DNA of 11,566 nt, from positions 1-11,566 of the forward strand of contig DNTK01000225.1 of the NCBI GenBank assembly GCA_003508755.1, given 5' to 3'. A program made the position numbers and the translations under genes. The DNA is from Bacteroidales bacterium. Lineage in GTDB: Bacteria > Bacteroidota > Bacteroidia > Bacteroidales > UBA10428. Position 1 is the first letter of the stretch. Each line of letters begins with the position of its first letter. The notes beneath the pieces were generated by a model. The model was given only the letters and a program-made list of their open reading frames with translations. It did no database searches and had not been told where the DNA came from. Positions 6,067 to 11,566 of this stretch are shown here, in pieces.

Positions 6067-7383
6067 TTATTTTATGTCGAGTGTAATGTCATATATATCA
6101 GTCCAATAATCATTTTCCTCTATCGTCAAATCATTAGTATGGTCAATCAGTAGTAGGTCAATTTCATTTTGTGTTATTTCAATAGCCATATTTGGAATAC
6201 CTTTTAGAGCTTCTATTTGAGCTTCTAAAGGATATCCAGACAAACCATTATCTGAAGAAATAGACAAACGAGGTCCAGAGATAAAGAGGTCTATTAATGG
6301 TGCCATAATTATCAAGTCTTCTAAAAGTCCGTTTGATGTTAGACGATTATTGATTCTTTCTAAAGTTGCTTCTGATTCGGGACCCAAGAAATCCGGCCCT
6401 TCAATTCTTTCGTTTGATCTAATTTGGTTCCAAAGTGGTTTTCTTACACGGACTGCATCCTCCATGAAGTTCGCTAATTTATGGAGTTTCGTTAAACTAT
6501 TTTGATAGCGTTGATCATTTCGTTGTTGGGAGTCAATATATCCTCTTTGTCGTAAATAGTTCCTAATTATAAAAGCCCTCTTTTTCAATAATGGGTGGCT
6601 GCCATTATCTCCTTTTTGCCGCCATACCGCTTGTTGTTCTACAAGATTTGCTAACCTATCAAATAAATCTGCAAATGCATATGGTTCATATCCTGCAGAT
6701 TGGCAAAGGCTTATTGCATATATATCAGCTTCTACCTCTTTATTTTGGGTTGAACCACCGCTGTGATTTAATTCTCGATGCCCAATTTCATGGCTAATGA
6801 AACATGCTAACTCATCTTCATTAAAAATTGTATTAAGCATGCCTCTCGTGATAGTTATCTTATAGTTAGGATGTGACCAACCGTTAACATATGTTGAGTT
6901 AATTATAGCGATTTTATATTTAGAGTTACTATTAGAAAGTAAAAGTAATTTATTTTTGACGCTATTAATATACTTTTCAATCTCAGGTGAATCTAAAGTA
7001 TCACTAAATAATTGATTGTATTTTTTAATCTCTTCTTCAGTTTTAGGTCTGTAAGGTGAATTTTTAATTTGATTTTCTTTGGTTAATGACATCTGGCTTA
7101 TTCTATACTCACCTAAATTTTCCTTATAACGCGTGTAGGTTACTAATGGTGATTCTCCCGATTGAATTTTTTTATCAATTTCTAAGTTTAATTCAATCAT
7201 TTTCAGAATTTCGATTTCAGATATGTATATCGCAGATGAGGGGAATTTAGTTTTATTTAAAATTTTAGTTCTGTTCTCAATAAATTTTTTATGTCTAGAT
7301 ATTTCGGCATTAGCAATATTATGATTAACGGAGATTATTAAAAAAAAGAGTATCATTTTTGATAAAATTTTAATTAAAATCAT
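6067..7383 (-). CDS. Secreted M48-type zinc metallopeptidase
   Basis: A 438-residue exported endopeptidase related to the BepA/LoiP-like M48 proteins of the periplasm. Residues 1-26 form a signal peptide ending ANA|E, and no other membrane segment follows, so a soluble periplasmic or extracellular enzyme is expected. The zinc site is complete: HEIGH at 198-202 (ligands H198 and H202, catalytic E199) within ELACFISHEIGHRELNHSGG; EVEAD at 216-220, the ExxxD motif giving the third ligand E216; and the conserved HPLLKKR at 263-269. Residues 27-150 form a charged, helical N-terminal region. Residues 300-438 are an acidic C-terminal extension with no TPR-like pattern, unlike BepA, and are not recognised. 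The gene is last in a four-gene minus-strand run, 33 bp after the EF-hand gene; AGGA precedes the ATG by nine bases. The peptidase assignment is firm; the substrate is unknown. Confidence 0.92.
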   Translation of the reverse strand: MILIKILSKMILFFLIISVNHNIANAEISRHKKFIENRTKILNKTKFPSSAIYISEIEILKMIELNLEIDKKIQSGESPLVTYTRYKENLGEYRISQMSLTKENQIKNSPYRPKTEEEIKKYNQLFSDTLDSPEIEKYINSVKNKLLLLSNSNSKYKIAIINSTYVNGWSHPNYKITITRGMLNTIFNEDELACFISHEIGHRELNHSGGSTQNKEVEADIYAISLCQSAGYEPYAFADLFDRLANLVEQQAVWRQKGDNGSHPLLKKRAFIIRNYLRQRGYIDSQQRNDQRYQNSLTKLHKLANFMEDAVRVRKPLWNQIRSNERIEGPDFLGPESEATLERINNRLTSNGLLEDLIIMAPLIDLFISGPRLSISSDNGLSGYPLEAQIEALKGIPNMAIEITQNEIDLLLIDHTNDLTIEENDYWTDIYDITLDIK

Positions 7384-7416
7384 TTCAATCTTTCCTAAGT
7401 AGTAAATAGCTTTTTA

Positions 7417-7869
7417 TTATTGTGTACGACCATCTTCTTTTACTGCCTTATGATCAATTTGATTACAAAATCGAACTTTATCCATCCATGGTCCCCAGAA
7501 TTCTATTGTTGGCGAATTTTTGTGATCCCATCTTAACCATATTCTTCTATTTTTTGAATCGAATATTCGAAGAAAATTAAGGTCTTTTTTATTAATATCA
7601 TACCTTATTGCAAAATCATTATAAGGTTGAGAAAAATATTTATTTGGGACTTCCGAACTTCCATAAGATACCCTAATGTTATTGATCTCATCCTTTCTAT
7701 CTATAAAACCATTACGATTTCTATCAAAACCATTGAAATCACCAGATATGAACTGGTTGCATCCAGATAATGTAAATCTTACAGCAACAGATGTATAATT
7801 TTTTGAATAAGCATCTTCACAAATTAATAAAATAAAAAATATTAATAACATGTTCATTTTTACGTACAT
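7417..7869 (-). CDS. Small secreted protein with an EF-hand-like calcium loop
   Basis: A 150-residue exported protein not assigned to a family. I use the ATG at 7869: AAGG lies eight bases upstream, whereas the in-frame GTG at 7878 overlaps that site. Residues 1 to about 22 form a signal peptide (hydrophobic LLIFFILLI, probable cut near AYS|K). The residue before C17 is Ile, so it is not a good lipobox. Residues 49-60, DRNRNGFIDRKD followed by E61, match the 12-residue EF-hand loop at positions 1, 3, 5, 6, 8 and 9, with Asp at position 12. Two further cysteines, C37 and C135, could form a disulphide. The C-terminal half is rich in aromatic residues (IWLRWDHKN, EFWGPWMD). It sits 37 bp after the ankyrin gene and 33 bp before the M48 gene, so it is very probably in the same transcript. 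Calcium binding is inferred from the loop only. Confidence 0.8.
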   Translation of the reverse strand: MYVKMNMLLIFFILLICEDAYSKNYTSVAVRFTLSGCNQFISGDFNGFDRNRNGFIDRKDEINNIRVSYGSSEVPNKYFSQPYNDFAIRYDINKKDLNFLRIFDSKNRRIWLRWDHKNSPTIEFWGPWMDKVRFCNQIDHKAVKEDGRTQ

Positions 7870-7906
7870 TATTATCACCTTAAAAAATTGAATTTAAGAA
7901 AATATC

Positions 7907-9457
7907 TTATCGCTTAAACAATTTTAATTTATTTTCAATTTCTTTTATTTGTTGCTCTATTCTTTTTAATCTTTCCATTTTAAATTGAGCTTCTTGCATA
8001 TACGGTGATATTGCTTGGGCGAGTTGTTGTTCAATTCGATAAACTTCTCTTTCAATTCTATTATATTCTTCACTTGACATTTGCCTATTATATGGTCTTA
8101 ATCTTTCTATTCTTTGCCTATATGGCATACTAATTTGTTCAATTTTTTGATTTAATCTAAACAAATCTTGCCTAAGACTATTAGCTTGTTCAAATAAATT
8201 TTCTCTTTGATCTGTTAGTGCCTGAATATTTTCATCTACAATAGCATTTGTCGGATTGCTTTGGTGTTTAATTATTTCTTCATTCTTTTGATTATCTAAA
8301 TATATTATCACATTCTGGTGACCACTCGATATTGCATAATTCCTTGCTGTTTTACCTTTTGAATCTTTAATATTCAGATTAGCATCAGCTTTAATTAACA
8401 TTTGAACAATTGAACTATGTCCTTCTATCGAAGCTATATGTAGTGCTGTTTGGCCTTTATCATTTGTCGTGTTTACATTGATATTTTTTTGAATAAGCTT
8501 TTCCACAATAGAATTAAATCCGTTTTTTGCCGATATGTGTAACGCTGTATCACCTTCTTTATTGCTTGAATTGAAATTGGCTCCTTCATTTAAAAAAATT
8601 TCCACCAAGGCATCATTACCTAATGAGGAAGCTATGTGTAAAGGGGTGTTCTCAGTTACAGGAGATTTAATATCAACATTAGCACCTGCAACAATCAATA
8701 ATGCAACTATTCCTTTGTTTTCCATTAATGTTGCTGTATGTAATGGGGATAGACCTTCGTCGTTTATTTCATCGACGTTGGAGCCATTATCTATCAGCGA
8801 TATTATATCATTACGATTTGAATCTCTAATTGCCTTGTGTAAGGTAAAATCATTTTCCTCAATCAATTTGCTTTTATTACTGACTTTCAAACTTTTTTTC
8901 TTATCTTCTATATTAAGTATTTTTTTAATAGAATCTTGAGAATTCAGTATGAAAATAGCTTCCCATTCTTTGTCTGTTATTTTTTTTTCGTATTCTTTAA
9001 CATATTTTTTTCCATCAAATTTAAAGTATAACAAATATAAAATTTGACCTCCCTGGAAATAATCACCTATTAGAAAATCAAAATATCCGTTAGAAAGAAT
9101 GTCCGTTTTCTTAAATTTTGAAATGTGGCCAGCTTCAAGAAGTAGTCTATAGTTTTTTTTGTCATTATCGTAAATATAATAAAAACATTTTCTCGCACCA
9201 CAAATACATGGATTTGTGTTCTTTCCAGACGTAACTAAATATTGAAAATTATCAGAATTAGAATTGAGATATAATGGTGACACACTTATAGTATTCTCTT
9301 TTCCTCCCAAATAATCAATACATTTCTGATCTAAAAAACCATCATCTAACATTTTATTAACAATTATTTTTTTTTGTCCAGAGGTAATTTCCTGAGTTGC
9401 ATTAGCAATATTTATTAAGGAAATAATAATAGTTAAAACAACAACGTTTGAAAGCAA
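7907..9457 (-). CDS. Secreted ankyrin-repeat protein with C-terminal coiled coil
   Basis: A 516-residue exported protein. It starts at TTG 9457, the only start that gives a signal peptide: residues 1-20, ending IANA|T; the frame is closed just upstream by TAA. Domains in order: residues 21 to about 160 form a globular part with cysteines C46, C84, C86 and C91 (CICGARKC) and the motif SNGYFDFLIGD. Next come ankyrin repeats at about 204-235, 237-270, 271-303, 304-336 and 337-369, with a partial one at 370-390, four of them with clear TPLH/TALH-type turns. Last, a glutamine/arginine/glutamate-rich region, about 409-515, has coiled-coil character. Ankyrin repeats bind proteins, so I infer a periplasmic scaffold, inhibitor or immunity-type binding protein. 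The start lies 25 bp inside the upstream membrane-protein gene with no clear Shine-Dalgarno sequence, implying translational coupling. Confidence 0.88.
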   Translation of the reverse strand: MLSNVVVLTIIISLINIANATQEITSGQKKIIVNKMLDDGFLDQKCIDYLGGKENTISVSPLYLNSNSDNFQYLVTSGKNTNPCICGARKCFYYIYDNDKKNYRLLLEAGHISKFKKTDILSNGYFDFLIGDYFQGGQILYLLYFKFDGKKYVKEYEKKITDKEWEAIFILNSQDSIKKILNIEDKKKSLKVSNKSKLIEENDFTLHKAIRDSNRNDIISLIDNGSNVDEINDEGLSPLHTATLMENKGIVALLIVAGANVDIKSPVTENTPLHIASSLGNDALVEIFLNEGANFNSSNKEGDTALHISAKNGFNSIVEKLIQKNINVNTTNDKGQTALHIASIEGHSSIVQMLIKADANLNIKDSKGKTARNYAISSGHQNVIIYLDNQKNEEIIKHQSNPTNAIVDENIQALTDQRENLFEQANSLRQDLFRLNQKIEQISMPYRQRIERLRPYNRQMSSEEYNRIEREVYRIEQQLAQAISPYMQEAQFKMERLKRIEQQIKEIENKLKLFKR

Positions 9458-10197
9458 TGTTTGGCATTTTTACATTTTTTATGCTTTATAATCCTTTTGT
9501 TTTTAAGAAAATTTATTAATGATTGTGATAGTATCCCGGTAATCGCAACTCCACTCATAAATAAAATTTGGTCCTTCGACATATTTCTTAGAGTATAATT
9601 ATAATTCTTAGTAAAATATTTTAAATCCAAATACAACAAATCAGAATTCTTTATAATTAACTCATTATACCAGAGAAATGTAATAACAATAGCTCCGGTA
9701 ATTGAACTTGCAAGTAATTGAAAAGTTTTGGATTGAAATATAATTAAGTATACTACTCCAGCTATTACTGTTACTGCGGCAAGTAAAATGAAAACTGTCT
9801 GTTTGTTTGGATTCAAAAATAAGTTACTGGGAACAAGACCTAATTTTATCAGTGCTAGAGCAGTTACAATTGCACCCGCTAAAAATACGCCTAAAAGCGA
9901 CAGCGGTCTTAATAATGCGTATGCTCCAAGTTCGATCAAACCTCCGATAAAACCACTTACTATATAAACGATAAATCTTGGAAATTCTGGTTGAAAATAT
10001 ATTGTTATATATCTTTCAATAAATCCACCGAAAATTATAAATCCCATTGTAAAAAATCCAATTAGTTTTTGCCTATCACTCAATGTACTCCATGTATGTG
10101 TAAATATAAATAACACAACTAATATTAATGTTGGGAAGAAGGAAAGATTATTGATATAGTTTAAAAAATCACTTCCTATATTATTTAAATTTGGCAT
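9433..10197 (-). CDS. Multi-pass inner-membrane protein, DUF4203/TMEM198-like
   Basis: A 254-residue protein with about seven predicted membrane helices (roughly 20-36, 46-64, 74-95, 98-120, 133-153, 158-178, 209-229) and a basic, lysine-rich tail (KNKRIIKHKKCKNAKHC). The segments AYALLRPLSLLGVFLAGAIV (93-112) and, after a phenylalanine/glutamine turn, KTFQLLASSITGAIVI (157-172) remind me of the glycine-rich 7-helix DUF4203/TMEM198 family; this is from memory of the family pattern and not tested. It is first in a four-gene minus-strand run and overlaps the ankyrin gene by 25 bp. The ATG at 10197 has no obvious Shine-Dalgarno sequence. The role is unknown; its position suggests it anchors or transports something for the secreted proteins encoded after it. 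Confidence 0.75.
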   Translation of the reverse strand: MPNLNNIGSDFLNYINNLSFFPTLILVVLFIFTHTWSTLSDRQKLIGFFTMGFIIFGGFIERYITIYFQPEFPRFIVYIVSGFIGGLIELGAYALLRPLSLLGVFLAGAIVTALALIKLGLVPSNLFLNPNKQTVFILLAAVTVIAGVVYLIIFQSKTFQLLASSITGAIVITFLWYNELIIKNSDLLYLDLKYFTKNYNYTLRNMSKDQILFMSGVAITGILSQSLINFLKNKRIIKHKKCKNAKHCFQTLLF

Positions 10198-10508
10198 TTT
10201 ATAACTATTTTATTTTTTTCACATATTTTTATAATTTAACTCATAAAATATAAGCTGCATTAGACTTTTCTACTATCGAGTTTAAAAATTCTTCTGCAAT
10301 ATACTTTCCCTATTGTATTATCAAATATACACATTACAGAGAGAAATCTCTTTAACACCTATCTTCACATCCATTTACCAGCTAAAAAACAAAAACACAC
10401 TATAGTACAAACTTTCTTAAATATAGCTTCATATATTTCATCTATATAAACGATTTATTTATCTTTTAATACAGCTATAAATTATTACTATTTTAATAAT
10501 CTAAAAAT
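10198..10508. other. A+T-rich intergenic region upstream of the four-gene run
   Basis: Here 311 bases separate the 178-aa gene from the membrane-protein gene, both on the minus strand. The promoter of the four-gene run should lie here. A TATAAA word occurs on the minus strand about 30 bases before the ATG at 10197, but there is no matching -35 I would defend. No open frame of note and no terminator with a clear stem and T-run was found. Confidence 0.5.
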
Positions 10509-11045
10509 CTAAACATTAAGATCTTTTTTCATGCCTCGCTCTATTTCTTCAATTATTGTTTCATCTTCACTATTATACTTTCCACCTAAAAAATCATCTT
10601 TAATAGATTCAAAGGTACAATCAGGTTCACGATCAATTAGCTTTTCAATATTTAAAATAGCTCGTTCTATATCCTGATGACGAATTAAATGATGATTGAT
10701 CGTATGAAGTGGACAATCATTTTTACCAAGATAATAGTTTTCACCACACTGTGCATATGAAATGTTGGTTATCCCATTACGAAGTTCACTGACATCAAAC
10801 ATCATTGCATCATGATCATAAACATTAAAATTTCGATCTCTTGGTAAATCGCCAACACATCTAACTGGTGTGGTTCTCCATAAAGCATACAGAAAGTTAC
10901 GATTAGGGTAGACAAAAAGCCTATATCGAAATTCACTTGGATGCCAATCTGGGCATCTTACCACGGACATAGGCATTTTACCTTTAATCCTGAAAATCCG
11001 AAAGCAGGGTCTCTTTGATCTTTTTTGAGGCTTGTTAAAAATCAT
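10509..11045 (-). CDS. Hypothetical protein (178 aa), cysteine/histidine-containing
   Basis: Not recognised. A 178-residue soluble protein with no signal peptide or membrane segment. The N-terminus is very basic (KPQKRSKRPCFRIFRIKGK). The middle has an aromatic/arginine-rich stretch (FRYRLFVYPNRNFLYALWR, about 39-57). The segment CGENYYLGKNDCPLHTINHH (100-119) holds clustered Cys and His residues that could bind a metal, with further cysteines at 14, 31, 63 and 143. The C-terminus is acidic and helical (about 122-178). The start is uncertain. The ATG at 11045 gives this length but has a poor ribosome binding site, and a TTG lies two codons upstream. The internal ATG at 10976, with AAAGG four bases before it, would give a 153-aa protein beginning MPMSVVRCPDWH. 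It is less A+T-rich than the cluster and separated from it by 311 bp, so it is probably an independent transcript. Confidence 0.65.
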   Translation of the reverse strand: MIFNKPQKRSKRPCFRIFRIKGKMPMSVVRCPDWHPSEFRYRLFVYPNRNFLYALWRTTPVRCVGDLPRDRNFNVYDHDAMMFDVSELRNGITNISYAQCGENYYLGKNDCPLHTINHHLIRHQDIERAILNIEKLIDREPDCTFESIKDDFLGGKYNSEDETIIEEIERGMKKDLNV

Positions 11046-11389
11046 TTTCAATTAAATATCAAAATATTGAATTAGATTATTAGGTCTCATGATGTAGCTA
11101 ATCTCCGTTACTACCTTAAGGGCGTTATCATCCAGCGCTATAGAGGGATACCAAAGCTTCTATTTACCTCCGTAAAGAGCAATCTCTGGTTGATCTCGTG
11201 AAGTTTACGATTCAAGCAGGTCAACGAATATCAGATCTACACGTTTTCAATTCAGGATGAGAGCAGAGATGGAAACTCCAGCGCCCGCGATCAAGACCGG
11301 TGCATTGACCAGCTATTCTACTGCGTATACATTTGCAGGCAGTGGAGATGGTTTAATTTACTTAAATCTGAAGATGATGTCAATTAAAT

Positions 11390-11411
11390 CGCTCATATAT
11401 GAAAAAGACAT
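11390..11411 (+). repeat. Dispersed direct repeat, right copy
   Basis: The block is 20/22 identical to 4920-4941 and in the same orientation. In the frame matching the 68-aa gene it reads SLIYEKD against ALGYEKD, then meets a TAG five codons later. The bases after it differ mainly by small insertions and deletions and turn into a hairpin. Confidence 0.5.
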
Positions 11412-11421
11412 GCCGATTTAG

Positions 11422-11441
11422 ATCCGCGATCTGCGGATTTT
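11422..11441 (+). terminator. Possible weak terminator hairpin
   Basis: ATCCGC (11422-11427) and GCGGAT (11433-11438) form a perfect six-pair stem with a five-base loop, followed by three T. The T-run is short, so it may equally be an intergenic palindromic repeat unit; G+C-rich inverted words continue just downstream (CCCG/CGGG at 11443-11456). Confidence 0.3.
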
Positions 11442-11566
11442 ACCCGCGCTTCCGGGCAGACTCATTTTTTGCCTCAAAAAATCATTCACGTTTTCCAGCA
11501 AAATGGACTAAACCTGCCTCTCAATCTCTTACCCGCTCATAGAGTAAAAATTAAAATATTTCGCTT

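Larger units (their letters stand above)
11052..11566. other. Gene-poor end region with decayed reading frames and hairpins
   Basis: About 515 bases, higher in G+C than the cluster to its left. On the plus strand an open but startless frame, 11144-11260, has protein-like content (KEQSLVDLVKFTIQAGQR...) and ends at a TGA. An overlapping frame, 11257-11421 (54 codons from ATG), ends with LIYEKDMPI, echoing the end of the 68-aa gene. I read these as remnants of broken genes; neither is recognised. Two hairpins follow: ATCCGC-gatct-GCGGAT (11422-11438), then TTT; and ATTTTTTG-cct-CAAAAAAT (11464-11482). Confidence 0.4.

Noticed and set aside
7810..7830. Lipoprotein signal at C17 of the EF-hand-like protein
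   Set aside because: The residue before the cysteine is Ile rather than Gly, Ala or Ser, so an ordinary signal peptide cut further on is more likely.
8535..8939. Plus-strand 134-codon frame opposite the ankyrin repeats
   Set aside because: It is antisense to a repeat region with clear ankyrin coding; repetition keeps the opposite frame open.
11396..11542. Plus-strand 48-codon frame starting MKKTCRF
   Set aside because: No ribosome binding site; it runs through two hairpins and a repeated block. Its similarity to an out-of-frame reading of the left copy follows from the DNA repeat.
1..11566. CRISPR array, rRNA or insertion sequence
   Set aside because: No regularly spaced repeats, no rRNA-like segments, and no transposase-like frame with terminal inverted repeats was seen.

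Overview
The window joins a conserved housekeeping block to an AT-rich accessory region. From 1 to about 2.6 kb, all on the minus strand and of moderate G+C, lies the classical tig-clpP-clpX order: trigger factor, the ClpP protease subunit, and the first 183 codons of the ClpX unfoldase, which runs off the left edge. The order and protein sequences fit a Gram-negative proteobacterium-like organism. My best guess is Desulfobacterota (former Deltaproteobacteria), but this is an impression from the sequences and was not tested by search. Upstream of tig lie a terminator, the 3' end of a broken tRNA, and an intact tRNA-Leu(UAG) with its own terminator.

Beyond the tRNA (3.1-5.0 kb) is a patchy transition zone. 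A small XRE-type repressor gene diverges from a 175-aa protein in which I see a PD-(D/E)xK-like motif set (PD, then ExK, then QxxxY), so it is a candidate RecB-like nuclease. These are followed by decayed coding traces and a 68-aa acidic protein of unknown role. A 22-bp piece of that last gene recurs, 20/22 identical, near the right edge of the window.

From about 5.2 to 10.2 kb the DNA is strikingly A+T-rich (by eye about a quarter to a third G+C). It carries five minus-strand genes, and nearly every product looks exported or membrane-bound. Four of them (10197 down to 6067) are spaced or overlapped like one operon. In transcription order they are: a roughly 7-helix membrane protein resembling the DUF4203/TMEM198 type; a secreted protein with a cysteine-containing N-terminal domain, five to six ankyrin repeats and a C-terminal coiled coil; a small secreted protein with an EF-hand-like calcium loop; and a secreted M48-type zinc metallopeptidase. 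A fifth, separate gene encodes a short three-helix membrane protein with a basic tail. My inference is a periplasm-facing module: a membrane anchor, an ankyrin/coiled-coil scaffold, a calcium-responsive partner and a protease. I know no described system with exactly this composition.

The right end holds one unrecognised 178-aa soluble protein, followed by higher-G+C DNA with decayed reading frames, hairpins and the repeated block. I see no integrase, transposase, rRNA or CRISPR array, so the region is island-like in composition and position next to a tRNA but without a visible mobility gene.
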